64,000 nucleotides of DNA from Cyanidium caldarium (GCA_026184775.1 JANCYW010000006.1:434001-498000); one strand, 5' to 3'. Shown: positions 1 through 9,742, numbered from the stretch's first letter. Notes: a model not told the origin generated them from the sequence alone. Translations and numbers: made by a program.

Positions 1-3000
1 AAGCACAGATCGGCAGCAGGTGCGCTGCGGGACGGTCACCCCGTCAGTGGCGGGCGATGGCCGGGTGGGCAGGTGGCACCGCTGGGCGTGCCCGAGGCGT
101 TATGGCAGGCACTGGGCGGCGTGATCGATGAGCGGCAGCGGGCGGTGCTCCAGCTGCAGGTGCAGCGCCAGCCGCTGTTGCTGGTGGTGGCGACGCCATC
201 GGCCGAGGTGGCTTGTGAGCGCATGTTGCGACACTGGCGGGACACCGGGCAGTGCTTGTGGAGCGAATCTCCGGCGGATGGGTTTAGCGGCGCGGCTTGT
301 TGGACCAGTCGTTTGGCGCGCCAGTTTGGTTATGTGCGCGCTCAGCGCGACGACGCGACGGCGGCGGTGGTGGCGGCGGCGACGGGTAAGAGCGGCGGGC
401 GCTGGCCTGGTGCGCTGCCGGCGACGGCTGGCGGGTCGTCCGAGTGGCAAGCGCAAGTGCGCGCCTCACTGGCCAGAGGGCTGTACGGCGAGCTGGCGAC
501 TTTCTCGGCGCGATTCGTCAGTCTGGGGGAGCTGATGGCAGCCGCCGCGCCCGACTTTTCCAGTCGGCTGGTGGCCAGTGCCGTTGATGCCCACGCCCGG
601 CAGATGCAGGCGGTGCCCGCCGAACGCGAGGCGGTCGAGCTCGAGGCGCTGCAGGGTATCGACACCCTCGCCAACGAGTTTGCCACCATCGACCAGCCGT
701 GGCACTCGTGTTATCGGCGCGCAGCGTCGTGTATGAAGAACTGGCATGGCATAGATTACGCGGAGCAGATCTTTGTGTACGTCGTGTTCGTTTACGGGGA
801 CGAGCCCGTCGCGGACGTCCGCCAATGGCTGCCGCCCGTTGCCCAGCTGCCGACGGCGTACGCCGATGGTGTGTTTCAAGCCCGTCGCCCGGTGCTGGTG
901 GTTCGGGTTGCGGAGCACGATGCACCGACGGTGACGGCCACGACGCCGAGCTCGAACGGCAGGGACGCGGCTGTCAAGGCGGGCGCCGACGGGTGGCTGG
1001 AACTCGGCCCGATGGTGTCCCCTGAGCGCGCGCACGCCTTCTTCGAGCGTCTTCTGACGCATGGGATCTTGCGGTTGCTGCTGCAGGAGTTGGACGGGCT
1101 GGCAGAGCACTGGGAGCGGGCATCCCGTCATGTGCGCAATCAGTTGCGCTCCTGGTTCACCCCAGGTGGCAACAAACAGCGCGAAGGTGTGGTCTTCTCT
1201 GGCCGCGCCGATCAGCCGACGCCACTGGCCTATCTGTGCTTCTCTGCAGAGGCCCGGCTGCGTTTCACCGGCGACCTACTGACCATGGTAGGCGCGCACA
1301 CGCCGGCACTGACCTGCTATCGGGCCGTGGCGTCCGATTTCAAGGCCGACAAGAGCGTGCTGCATCACGCATCCGCGCTGGAAGCGTGTGGCGTGTCCAT
1401 GCTGCTGGGGCGCGAAGCGCCGCACCGGGAGGCGTTGGGTGCCCTGGACGCCGCCCTAGACGCGTTTCTGTCGCACGGCGGTGTGGCTGTCGCCGCGCCC
1501 CTGATGTTTCTGTTGGGCGATGTACGTATCTGCCGTCGGGAGTGGTCCGAGGCCGCATCCCTGTTTGCGCGCTACGCCGTGGCCGGCGCGGCGGCCACGT
1601 CGGGCGCCACATCGCCTCGGCGCTGGCAGGCGCTGCCCTCTCACGTACACCGAGCGCTCTTCTACGAGTGCGCCGCCGACTGCCTGAGGCAGCCGGGTGC
1701 GACCCGGAGACCGCGGAAAGCGGCCTTTTTGCGGTTGAAAGCAGCCGAACAATACAATGCTGCCGGCTTGCCGCTGTTCGCCCTGCGCAGTGTATCGTTG
1801 GCGATGAGCGTTTACGGACGGGGACAGTGGTCGGGCATTATCGGCCAGCTTTTGCTGCGCCGCGCACAAGCATTTGAGGCGTGCGAGCGACACGACAAGG
1901 CGCACCACACCTACTGCGCCCTGCTGGCGGGCGCTCATCTGTCTATGGCGGATGAGCGGGCAGCGCTCACCAGTGCCGCGGTGTGCGCTGCACAGAGGGG
2001 ACGGCCAGAGTGGGACGGTTCGGCGCCGCCGCCGCCGCCATGGATCGATGTGCCCAGTGTGCGGTTGGTGGTCGGCGATGACATCGGCACCGATGACGAC
2101 GCAGCTGAATGGCACGCGCTGGAGCAGCGATTGCAGCACTGGACGCAGAGCCATTCGCACAGCGCGGCTCTGGAAGGCGCAAGTGAGCACCCGGTATCCG
2201 CAGACGGCCCCCGCGTGGACGTGTCTGTTGAGGCGCCGGGCGACTCTGCGCATTGTGCGGCCGGCGAGCCGCTGTGGATCGAGTTCAGGGCGTGGAACCG
2301 ACTGCACTCGCCGATCGAGTTGCGCCACCTGCAGGCGCGTTTCGTGTGCACGAACAGCCTCGGTGAGGCGTTGTCCGCAGCGGCGCCCGTGGACATCACT
2401 GCCGAATGGGTGACGGGCGTCTCGGAGGGCGGCGGCATTTTCCGCGTTCGTGCACGCGCCCAGAGCCCCCCGGCAGGCACATACCGGCTGCATCGTCTGC
2501 AGTGGGCATTGCACTGTGCCAGCACAACCCCCAGCCTCATTGGTTGCGGCGGTGTAGAAATCCATCGGCAGGGCAAGCGGCGGAATCGCACGCGGGAGGA
2601 GCGCGCCCGCCAGACACCGCTTCGCGAACCGGATCGCACGTTGCTGTTGCGGGTGTGTGACGATATCCCGGCGATGCGGGTGGCACTGCCAGCGTTCCCC
2701 GCGTGGATGCCGGCGGGACTGGTTTGGCAGGGTACGCTGACGCTGGAGAACACGTCGCGCCATCGCATCGAGCGGGTGGCATTTGTGTGCAGCGACCGGC
2801 AGCGCATGCTGTTGTGTGTGGGCGATGCCGAAGCGGGGCGCAGCGCCTCCCAGGGCGAACCGGTTGCGTGCGGTGGCGGCTGGCTGCCACTGAGTATCGC
2901 GCCGCACAGCGCGATGCGGCTGCCGGCCTGGGTGGTGTACACGGCGCCGTCGGCGGCCGGTTCGGCAGCGCCACGACAGGCGGCATGTGAGCTGCGCGCC

Positions 3001-3966
3001 GCATTTGCGGCGATCGGGGGCCGGCAGGGCGCGCCCGCGAGCCGGGCACATCGGCTTGCGGTGGCCGTGCAGTGGATGGACTCGTTGCAGGTGTATCCGC
3101 GGATGGTCCGCGCAGCCGCGAATCCGCCACCAACGCGCGGTGTCGATGGCGAGAGCGGCAGCGAGGCGGCGGTGCTGGTGGGGTTGGAGGTGGAGCACGC
3201 CGCCACAGCGCCGTACGTGTTCACCGTGGGTGCGCAGCCCGTCCGATGCCGCGACCGGGAGGTGTGGTGGCCTCGCACGGCTGACGCTGAGGTTGGATGT
3301 GATTTCGCGCTCGGCCAGAACGAGACGGCGACGCTGTTCTTTTATCTCGGGGCACGACGGGGGGCATCATCGACGCCAACAGTTGCTTCTTCGAACGGCA
3401 AAGCGGTGGACAGTGCAGGGACTGCGGAGATCGATCGGTGCTACGAGTGTGTTCTGCACGCGCTACAGCAGCAATCGGCGGCGACAACGCTGGCGCTATT
3501 GTGGAAGTGTCAGCTGAAGGATTCGTCCGCTCCGTCGCTGGGTGCCACCTGGGTGCGTATCGATGCGGACGCCTTTGAAAAAGCGTGCAACGCCGCCGTG
3601 CAGCAGCGCGCAGTGCACCGAGTGCCTGTGGGCGTGTCAGCGGATGCGGCGGAGCTGGTGTGCGTCCGCGACCGCCATGGCCAACGTCGATGGCATTGGC
3701 GCACTGCCGCTTCGCACGCTGCGACAGCGACGACCTTGGATGCCACCGTGGCGGTCGGAGGCACTCACGTTTGGGCGGGCCACGTGCGGCAGGCGTTGCG
3801 GGCGATGCCGCCTGCCGCCGACCATGCGCTGGAGCTGGCCATGGTGAGCACCGCGGTGGGCGGCTCGGAGGAGCGATGTGGCGACGAGGTCGGCGCACCG
3901 AGGGCGAGCGTCCCGTTGCACGCCTGCGAACAGGACGGCACGACGTGGATGCGTCCCGCCAGGTGA
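1..3966 (+). CDS. TRAPPC8: TRAPP complex subunit 8 (Trs85/TRAPPC8), 5' end outside window
   Basis: The frame is open from base 1 to the stop at 3964-3966 (about 1,320 codons), so the gene begins left of the window. Similarity to TRAPPC8/Trs85 lies in the helical-repeat part. One stretch at about 1290-1400 contains LTCYRAVASDFKADKSV, which corresponds to the human segment around AYTCYHTAKKDF. A second at about 1720-1920 contains AAEQYNAAGLPLFALRSVS followed by VYGRGQWSGI, matching the family's AVSVYKGTTWSHI region. The C-terminal half is beta-rich with LHSPIELRHLQ-type segments, as in the Ig-like tail of TRAPP II/III large subunits. Trs85 defines TRAPPIII, the Rab1 exchange factor in ER-Golgi traffic and autophagy; a Rab1 gene lies at 57978. 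Long antisense frames are composition shadows. No intron is evident. Confidence 0.72.
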   Translation, partial: KHRSAAGALRDGHPVSGGRWPGGQVAPLGVPEALWQALGGVIDERQRAVLQLQVQRQPLLLVVATPSAEVACERMLRHWRDTGQCLWSESPADGFSGAACWTSRLARQFGYVRAQRDDATAAVVAAATGKSGGRWPGALPATAGGSSEWQAQVRASLARGLYGELATFSARFVSLGELMAAAAPDFSSRLVASAVDAHARQMQAVPAEREAVELEALQGIDTLANEFATIDQPWHSCYRRAASCMKNWHGIDYAEQIFVYVVFVYGDEPVADVRQWLPPVAQLPTAYADGVFQARRPVLVVRVAEHDAPTVTATTPSSNGRDAAVKAGADGWLELGPMVSPERAHAFFERLLTHGILRLLLQELDGLAEHWERASRHVRNQLRSWFTPGGNKQREGVVFSGRADQPTPLAYLCFSAEARLRFTGDLLTMVGAHTPALTCYRAVASDFKADKSVLHHASALEACGVSMLLGREAPHREALGALDAALDAFLSHGGVAVAAPLMFLLGDVRICRREWSEAASLFARYAVAGAAATSGATSPRRWQALPSHVHRALFYECAADCLRQPGATRRPRKAAFLRLKAAEQYNAAGLPLFALRSVSLAMSVYGRGQWSGIIGQLLLRRAQAFEACERHDKAHHTYCALLAGAHLSMADERAALTSAAVCAAQRGRPEWDGSAPPPPPWIDVPSVRLVVGDDIGTDDDAAEWHALEQRLQHWTQSHSHSAALEGASEHPVSADGPRVDVSVEAPGDSAHCAAGEPLWIEFRAWNRLHSPIELRHLQARFVCTNSLGEALSAAAPVDITAEWVTGVSEGGGIFRVRARAQSPPAGTYRLHRLQWALHCASTTPSLIGCGGVEIHRQGKRRNRTREERARQTPLREPDRTLLLRVCDDIPAMRVALPAFPAWMPAGLVWQGTLTLENTSRHRIERVAFVCSDRQRMLLCVGDAEAGRSASQGEPVACGGGWLPLSIAPHSAMRLPAWVVYTAPSAAGSAAPRQAACELRAAFAAIGGRQGAPASRAHRLAVAVQWMDSLQVYPRMVRAAANPPPTRGVDGESGSEAAVLVGLEVEHAATAPYVFTVGAQPVRCRDREVWWPRTADAEVGCDFALGQNETATLFFYLGARRGASSTPTVASSNGKAVDSAGTAEIDRCYECVLHALQQQSAATTLALLWKCQLKDSSAPSLGATWVRIDADAFEKACNAAVQQRAVHRVPVGVSADAAELVCVRDRHGQRRWHWRTAASHAATATTLDATVAVGGTHVWAGHVRQALRAMPPAADHALELAMVSTAVGGSEERCGDEVGAPRASVPLHACEQDGTTWMRPAR

Positions 3967-4092
3967 AGAGGCGCAGCTGATGGGGACGCCACATCGGCGA
4001 ACGTGTGATGAGCACCACGCCGAGGAGCGTGGCTTGCCCTCAGTGCGCGACCAGTCTCACGGCGTCCATCGCTGCCTCTCACACGTTGGCGT

Positions 4093-4764
4093 CTAGGCGC
4101 CGGGACGGGGCGCATCCGGCTGTCGGTCGGGGTGAGCGGCAGCAAATGCGGGCAATTTGTGTAAATTCTGCACGATTCGGTTCAGCGTGGGGTAGTCGGT
4201 CATGCTGACGCCAAAACGCTCCGAGCTGTACGCCTGCGGCATCAGAAACACGTCCGCCATCGTCACCTCCGTCCCGAAACAGTATGGCCCGCCCTGCCAC
4301 GAGCGCGCCACCACCGTCTCCAACGCCTGCAAGCCGAAACGAATCCACTCCTTGGTCCACTCCGCTTGCGCGCCGGCGCCGGCCAGCTCGCGCACCCGCT
4401 TCACCACTCGCGCGTTCTGCAGCGGCTGAATACCCGAGTTGATGAGCTCCACCGCTCGTCGCACTTGCGCCCGCGCGACAGCGTCCGTCGGAAACAAAGA
4501 CACTCCCCGCCCACGATGCGTCTCCTCCAAGTACTCACAGATCGCCACCGACTGTGCCAGCACCTGCCCGTCGATGCACAAAGTCGGCACCTCGGTCGAC
4601 GGGTTCAGGGCGCGGTACTCGCCAGCAAACTGCCCGGCGTCCGCCCCAGCGTTCAGATCTACCGCCCTGTACTCGTACTCGATCCCCTTCCAATGGAGCG
4701 CAATGCGCACTCGGTAAGCGCACGAAGACCTCCAGTACGAATACAGGATGACCGAGTCGCCCAT
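4093..4764 (-). CDS. GSTZ1: Maleylacetoacetate isomerase (zeta-class glutathione transferase)
   Basis: Encodes 223 aa, the usual size for zeta GSTs. The thioredoxin-like N-terminus starts MGDSVILYSYWRSSCAYR and carries the zeta signature SSCxxRVRIAL (residues 13-22) with the catalytic Ser/Cys pair. It is followed by NPSTEVPTL (the cis-Pro glutathione-binding loop) and QSVAICEYLEE. The helical C-terminal domain includes TMADVFLMPQ. The family isomerises maleylacetoacetate to fumarylacetoacetate in tyrosine breakdown, using glutathione in the cytosol. I chose the ATG at 4764 because it aligns with the family N-terminus; the frame stays open upstream to 4869 but without family sequence. The gene converges on TRAPPC8, with 126 bases between stops, and diverges from the glycine-rich gene at 5024. 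Confidence 0.93.
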   Translation of the reverse strand: MGDSVILYSYWRSSCAYRVRIALHWKGIEYEYRAVDLNAGADAGQFAGEYRALNPSTEVPTLCIDGQVLAQSVAICEYLEETHRGRGVSLFPTDAVARAQVRRAVELINSGIQPLQNARVVKRVRELAGAGAQAEWTKEWIRFGLQALETVVARSWQGGPYCFGTEVTMADVFLMPQAYSSERFGVSMTDYPTLNRIVQNLHKLPAFAAAHPDRQPDAPRPGA

Positions 4765-5023
4765 GAGAACGTCGGAGCAGCAGCGGGCAGTGCCGAGCGA
4801 CGCGGCACGAGGAGCGTTCTTCCGACGATCGGGTGCGGCGCGCGGGCGCGAGCGATCGAGAAATAACACGAGGCACCCTCACAGAGTGCATGGGGACAGC
4901 GGGCGACGTGATGCGTTTGCCTCGTGTTCCTGGTGTGCCGCGCCGTCGACCTGGTTCGGAGGTGCGCGCCACCGGTGGTGTGTCGGAGGCATGACGCCGA
5001 GGACGAGCGCGCCTCAGTGATTC

Positions 5024-5848
5024 ATGGCTTGCCGCCATCCGCGGCGGTGTCGCGGGCGGGACGCGTTGGCGTTCGGGCCGGCTTCGTCGCCGCAGTCGCA
5101 GCCGCCGCACTTGTTCCGGGAGGATGAATTGAGGGAGGAACGGAAGCGGGTTGGGGAGGAGGATGCCGATGCTCTGGAGCGGGAACTGTTCCCGATGTAC
5201 GATCCGTTGGACCCGAAGCGGCCGCGAGAGTCGTTGCGGTCGTATTTGATGCGGCGGTGGGACCCGCGCAGCCTGTACCGTGACCTGCGGCGCAAGAGCT
5301 ATCCGTACGGGCCGCCGCCGCCGCCGCGCAGTTATGTGTTTTCCGGCGGCGGTTGGGCGTTCGGCTTGGGGTGCAGCTTTGGCGGGCCTTTTTTCGGCGT
5401 CGGTGTCGGTTACTCGCTCCTGGGCGGTGGTGGCGGTGGTGGCGGCAATGCGCTGATATCGCTGCTGCCGCGCCCGGTGGTGGTTTTCGGGGCGGGTGGT
5501 GGCGTCGGCGCGGTATGCGGGGTGGGTTTCGGGAGCGGTATGGTCGCCGGGGTGGGCACTGGTTTCGTGCCGATCGGTTTCTGGGCGGCGTTCCAGTTTG
5601 CGCCTCGTTTTCTCGGGCTGGAGATCGCCGTCGAGGATTGGCTGGAGGAGCGGGCGATGGTGCGTACGGCCAAGCGGCGAGCGGTCGCGGCACGTAAACG
5701 GCGAAGGGAGGCCGACCGCCAAGCGCGCCCGCCACCTCCCCTCCAGTGGCTGGCGCGGCGGTGGCGGGCACTGTGGCCCGGTCGCCCGCAGACGCCAATC
5801 TCGCCCGAGGACGAGGTGCCGCACCCGCCGCGTGTACCCGCGCGATGA
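5024..5848 (+). CDS. Glycine-rich putative membrane protein (complete copy)
   Basis: Encodes 274 aa of unrecognised function. It has a basic, Pro/Arg-rich N-terminus (1-35), an acidic stretch (36-57), an Arg-rich segment beginning FPMYDPLDPKRPRE (57-70), and then a long alternating glycine/hydrophobic region (about 105-215) with repeated GxGxG patterns such as GGPFFGVGVGYSLLGG. The tail is strongly basic. Glycine-zipper regions of this type suggest membrane insertion; there is a weak resemblance to plant glycine-rich proteins of the cadmium-induced AS8 type, which I cannot confirm. The tandem duplication starts inside this gene at 5195, so residues 58-274 are repeated at 15983-16636 with one change (Thr179 here, Pro in the other copy). 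The first 57 codons are single-copy. Confidence 0.6.
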   Translation: MACRHPRRCRGRDALAFGPASSPQSQPPHLFREDELREERKRVGEEDADALERELFPMYDPLDPKRPRESLRSYLMRRWDPRSLYRDLRRKSYPYGPPPPPRSYVFSGGGWAFGLGCSFGGPFFGVGVGYSLLGGGGGGGGNALISLLPRPVVVFGAGGGVGAVCGVGFGSGMVAGVGTGFVPIGFWAAFQFAPRFLGLEIAVEDWLEERAMVRTAKRRAVAARKRRREADRQARPPPPLQWLARRWRALWPGRPQTPISPEDEVPHPPRVPAR

Positions 5849-6072
5849 AGTCGATGGCGCCCTAACTGATTATGAAGTTTAACGGTACTCCGTGGAGTAG
5901 CTCCCGTGGCCGTCGGCGGCACTGCCGCGGCACCCCGGAGTGAGTTGGCGGCGTTGCGACCGACTGCCGCGGTGGTCTTGCCGTAGTGCAGAGGATTCTG
6001 ACGCGTTGTGGGTCGGCACTGCACTGAGCGGCTCGCCGACCCTGGAGGGGAGCACACTTCCGTTCACGCCTT

Positions 6073-7029
6073 TCAGGAGTTCTTGCCCGCGCCGGCGCTA
6101 TCGTCGCTTTCCGAGGTGCGCGTGGTCGACGATTCCAAGTCGGAGACGCGTGTCGCGGTACCGCCAGACGTCGCCGATGGCGGGCCTAGTCGCGATGACA
6201 CTTGCGACTGCACTTCGGCGGTCGGGCCGCTGGGGATCCCACTGCCACGGACGTACTCGCGGCGGGAGAGGAAACGACCATTGGGTGCTCGCGGCCGTCG
6301 CATGGCGTGAGCGCGGCGCGACGGATGGCGGAAGCGGCGCGGTTTTCGCGGGTGCATGCGGTTCGGCCTGGAAGCGACAGTAGCGCTCTCACTCTGTGTT
6401 GAGGTCGCGTCAGCGTTCGCGGCGCGCTTGGCGGACGAGTCAGCCCAAGGCGTGACCTCGGTGGCGTGGCTCATGCGGCGCATCTCCCGGAAGCGCTGTT
6501 CGCGCCGCTTCACGATGCGATGGTACTGCCTGGCGTTTGCGTACCGACCTTTCGAGGCGCGCCACGGCGGCGGCGGCAACCAGATGCGTTCCGCTGCCAA
6601 TGGCGACCAGCTGCTGGCGGCCGAGAGTGTTCGCGTCGCCTTCCGCTCGGCGATGAGGCGCTGCAACTCCGACAGCGGCGGCAGTCGTCCCTGCGCCTGG
6701 GGCCACGATTCTGGCGGCGCCGCATCGGACCGAGGCGGCGGCATCGTTAAGCTGCCGCAGCTATGCGAGCGCCGCGGGAGTGGCGACACCAGCGGCGACG
6801 ATATCCTCAGCGGCACTGCCTGCAGCGGCTGCGGTTGCACCGGCACGCGCCACTCCCTCGCGGCGTTCCACCACGGCCGCGGCACCGGCAAAGGCGAGCC
6901 CCAACTGGTGTAGCTGCTGCCCCGCAGCGGCGCCAACAACGGACTCGGAGTTACCAGTACCTGCCGCTGCTCATCCCGCTCACTTATGGCAAAACACCGC
7001 TCGCGAGACGACGCGCCCGCCTCGGACAT
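6073..7029 (-). CDS. NF-YA/HAP2-like CCAAT-binding factor subunit A, left copy
   Basis: Encodes 318 aa. Residues 163-186 (YANARQYHRIVKRREQRFRE) match the NF-YA A1 helix that docks on NF-YB/NF-YC. Residues 228-258 (RKPRRFRHPSRRAHAMRRPR, then APNGRFLS) match the A2 DNA-binding segment. NF-Y is the heterotrimer that binds CCAAT boxes in the nucleus. Two features are odd. The A1-A2 linker is about 40 residues (187-227), versus roughly ten in plants, yeast and animals. The minor-groove GxGGRF motif reads APNGRF. The rest is Pro/Arg/Ser-rich and probably disordered. The start is the first ATG; the frame continues upstream only from a GTG at 7200. The right copy (16861-17817) differs at residue 65 (Gln here, His there). 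The gene converges on the glycine-rich gene. Confidence 0.82.
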   Translation of the reverse strand: MSEAGASSRERCFAISERDEQRQVLVTPSPLLAPLRGSSYTSWGSPLPVPRPWWNAAREWRVPVQPQPLQAVPLRISSPLVSPLPRRSHSCGSLTMPPPRSDAAPPESWPQAQGRLPPLSELQRLIAERKATRTLSAASSWSPLAAERIWLPPPPWRASKGRYANARQYHRIVKRREQRFREMRRMSHATEVTPWADSSAKRAANADATSTQSESATVASRPNRMHPRKPRRFRHPSRRAHAMRRPRAPNGRFLSRREYVRGSGIPSGPTAEVQSQVSSRLGPPSATSGGTATRVSDLESSTTRTSESDDSAGAGKNS

Positions 7030-7808
7030 GCCTCGCGGCACGCGCTTCGCGGAAGCCCACGGGCCGACGGCTGAGGCGATCGTCACGGTGAGGTGGTTGC
7101 GGCGGTGCTCGCTCCGGCAAATCGGACCATAGCAGCAAAAACTGCCGCGTCGTCCAAGGTGCTGCCCCGGCAAAACGGGCCACCTCTGTGACGAATGCAC
7201 AACTCAGCGTTATTGGTGGCTTGCTCGAGCGCTGACTTAGACTTGCGTGGCGGATAGGCTGGCGACCCGACAGGCCCGCCCGCGGTCCGCACAATGCCGA
7301 CGTGTACGGCGTGCGCGAACCGCCATCGATCGATCGGGCGGGGATCGCGTGTGTGCCGAATCGGCGGTGGCCGCGCGGACATCGGCAGCGATCCGGGGGG
7401 TGCGCGACGACTTCTCCGCCATTCATTTCTATTTTTAGCGCCACGCCAGCGCGTTCGTAGAGATCGGTGGACGCGCATCGATCGACACTGCGGGGGAACG
7501 GCCACGTTGGCGGTGAACCACTCCGGAGCTGTCTCGGGTACGTTGGTGGTGGAGATAGGAGGGCGCGAGTCTGAGGTCGCTCTGCGTTGCTTGGGGGAGA
7601 GCACCGCTCGAAGGGCCGCGGGCATTCCGGTGCGTTGGCGGAGCACTGCCAAGAGCAAGGATGGAGAGCCCGATTGAGTGGGGAATGACCTAGCGTGGCC
7701 TATTGCTAGAAACCGCTGCGGGCAATCGGGAATATTTACCCGCGGCGACATTACAGGGTGTTGCACTCCTCGGATTCGCTCTATTCCCCATGTCGTCGCG
7801 CGCGTGTG
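7030..7808. promoter_or_regulatory. Long NF-YA upstream region / TPT gene 3' flank
   Basis: About 780 bases without a convincing gene, lying 5' of NF-YA and 3' of the TPT-family gene, both on the minus strand. A minus-strand frame (7083-7766) has no recognisable domain and ordinary composition, so I do not call it. An AT-rich decamer, CTATTTTTAG at 7429-7438, stands out in this GC-rich sequence and fits the MADS/MEF2-type consensus CTA(A/T)4TAG. It lies about 400 bases upstream of the NF-YA ATG. The region probably holds the NF-YA promoter and 5' leader. Confidence 0.4.
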
Positions 7809-9350
7809 CTACATGCTCGCGCTGGCCGCACAGGCTTCGGCGACGAGCGGCTCTATGAAAAAGTCGCTGCGGTTTCGGCACATCACGTGATGGCCCTCGT
7901 GCAACTCGGCGGCGAATGCTTCCTCGCGCGGCACGGCCGCGCCGTGCTGCCGCTGGGCAGCCGTGTGCTCTTTGGCGGCAGACGCTGGATGCGACGTTCG
8001 CCATCGTGTCTCCTGGGTGTGGCAGGCGCGATCGTATAACATGCAACCGAGGACGCTGACGCAGATACCCACGACACCCAGCACGCTGATGGCGTCCCGG
8101 TAGAAGAGCAACACGGTGAGCAGACCGCTCAGCATGCGCCGCATCGAACTGGCGATGCTGAAGGCGACGTTGCTGAGCTCGTTCAACGACAGCAGCGCGT
8201 AGTGCGATTGGGCAAAGTTCATCAGCCCTTTGGCCACCAGGAAAAGCGCAATCTGTCGACGCCGCACCGAGACCGGTGCTGCCGTCGCGCCGTTTTCGAC
8301 GCGTTGCTTCCCCGGTGTTAGCTGCAGTGAGTGCCACCCGGCGCCAGATCCGTGCTCGCCGGCTGCCGGCGGCAACCGGGCTTCTGCGAGCGCCATTCGG
8401 CTCCAGCGCAACGCGACCGGGCGCCACAGGCACTGGCCTGCGTAATACGGCGTCAGTAACCCGATCGACAGCAGCGACTGCAGCACTTGCAAGTGTACCG
8501 GATCGATCTTGTCTTGCTGCCGGGTGAATAGCGTCTTGATGGCCATGGCGTGAGCCACACCGAACAATACCGACAAGCAGCAGGCGGCACAACCGGCGAT
8601 AAACGAGAGGAGCGCCAGGTGAGCGTTCGTCGTTCGCGCCTGCGCCAGTTCACCGTCGGTCTTGGCCAGCTCGGCGATCGACGCCATGGTGACGCCCGCC
8701 ATAATCGGCAACAAACTGAGCAGCACCGCCGGCGAGAAGCGATCGCCCCAGAATAGCCACTGCATGCCCACGGTGGCCACCGGCGACAGCGAGCGCAACG
8801 TCACCGACAGGTTGACCGAAATGCGCGCTAGTCCGGCAAACTTGGTCACATCCCGCACCGTGGCCAGCGCGGCCAGCGGCACCATCTTCCACAGCACGTT
8901 GCGCCGAAACGCCGCTCGGGTGGCTTGCGAGCCCGTCGTCGCCCGCATCAACGCCAGGCCGTACACGACCGTCAGCAGCATCTGCGTCAGCGTCAGGAAC
9001 ACTTCCGACACCCGATACCGCGCCAGCAGCTCTCGCGTCACATAGAGGTGCAGTATGCTGCAGCCATTCCACAGCGCGAACAGGCGCGCCGCCCGTGAGC
9101 GGCTGTGCGCAGGCGACCCGTCGCCCAGCTGATGCCACCCGCCGCGGCCGGCTCCTTGCCACAGCGGCAGCTTGCTCTTGCGAGGCGACCTACGCAAGTG
9201 TACATTGCCGGGGCTCGTCGGGAGCGTTTCGTGGTCGTGGAACCCCGCGGCCCCCGCCAGGTCGATGGGCCGGTCGCACGCCCCCCGGAACACGTGTTCG
9301 GCACCGGCTACCGGGCCCGACGCCTCGCCGTTCACCTCTGTCGCCGGCAT
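7809..9350 (-). CDS. Triose-phosphate/nucleotide-sugar translocator (TPT) family transporter, left copy
   Basis: Encodes 513 aa. After a hydrophilic N-terminal stretch of about 95 residues come roughly ten hydrophobic segments. Family signatures are the middle RISVNLSVTLRSLSPVATVG followed by WLFWGDRFSP and LLPIMAGVTMASIAEL, corresponding to the TPT pattern of a helix, a GE/GD turn and a PIxxGVxxAS helix. Near the C-terminus are LNELSNVAFSIASSMRRMLS and a final helix ending GCMLYDRAC. These drug/metabolite-superfamily carriers exchange sugar phosphates or nucleotide sugars in plastid or Golgi/ER membranes; SLY41/SLC35E-like members are the closest type I can name. Substrate and membrane are not determinable here. 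The start is the first ATG, 16 codons into the frame. Residue 354 is Gly here and Asp in the right copy. Confidence 0.78.
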   Translation of the reverse strand: MPATEVNGEASGPVAGAEHVFRGACDRPIDLAGAAGFHDHETLPTSPGNVHLRRSPRKSKLPLWQGAGRGGWHQLGDGSPAHSRSRAARLFALWNGCSILHLYVTRELLARYRVSEVFLTLTQMLLTVVYGLALMRATTGSQATRAAFRRNVLWKMVPLAALATVRDVTKFAGLARISVNLSVTLRSLSPVATVGMQWLFWGDRFSPAVLLSLLPIMAGVTMASIAELAKTDGELAQARTTNAHLALLSFIAGCAACCLSVLFGVAHAMAIKTLFTRQQDKIDPVHLQVLQSLLSIGLLTPYYAGQCLWRPVALRWSRMALAEARLPPAAGEHGSGAGWHSLQLTPGKQRVENGATAAPVSVRRRQIALFLVAKGLMNFAQSHYALLSLNELSNVAFSIASSMRRMLSGLLTVLLFYRDAISVLGVVGICVSVLGCMLYDRACHTQETRWRTSHPASAAKEHTAAQRQHGAAVPREEAFAAELHEGHHVMCRNRSDFFIEPLVAEACAASASM

Positions 9351-9742
9351 GAAGCAGGCGTCGCACTCGGACACCCTCTGTCGCCCTCGATTTGCCACTC
9401 AAACGTTGTGCTTGCCGGTGAGCATGGGCAGTGTGCGCCTCCCTCGACTCGCGTCGGACATGGTGACGTGTCGAATGCGCGGGCGCGTTTGACGCTTGCA
9501 CGAGCGGGGCATGCCTCCGACGGCCGTTTGGTATCATCAGGGCAACCTGGCACATATCGATATAGGAGGAAACGACGCTTTTCATGCATGTACAGAGCAG
9601 CGGGACGGAGCATCGCTCGCGTGGAAACTAGGCTACGGGGCTAGGTCATCGATCCGACGGGGGCAGGCAGCACCGCCTCGCCGTGCTCGCCGCCGCTCGG
9701 TCAGCGGGCGGCCGTGCAGCTGTTGCTGCCGCCGCTGCCGGC
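9351..9742. promoter_or_regulatory. Intergenic region 5' of the TPT gene and 3' of the ApaG gene
   Basis: 392 bases between two minus-strand genes. A relatively AT-rich stretch lies at about 9538-9590 (including a palindromic ATATCGATAT core near 9555). I see no gene, tRNA or clear terminator. It presumably contains the TPT-gene promoter. Confidence 0.35.

Noticed and set aside
1456-3198. 580-codon open frame on the minus strand inside TRAPPC8
   Set aside because: It is fully antisense to a recognisable protein, Arg/His-rich, without domains; long antisense frames are expected in GC-rich sequence.
4535-5824. 429-codon minus-strand frame across the isomerase promoter and the glycine-rich gene
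   Set aside because: Arg/Pro/Thr-rich composition typical of the reverse strand of glycine-rich coding sequence; overlaps two better-supported genes.
7083-7766. 227-codon minus-strand frame upstream of NF-YA
   Set aside because: No domain, ordinary shadow composition, and no ATG context support; kept as noncoding upstream region.
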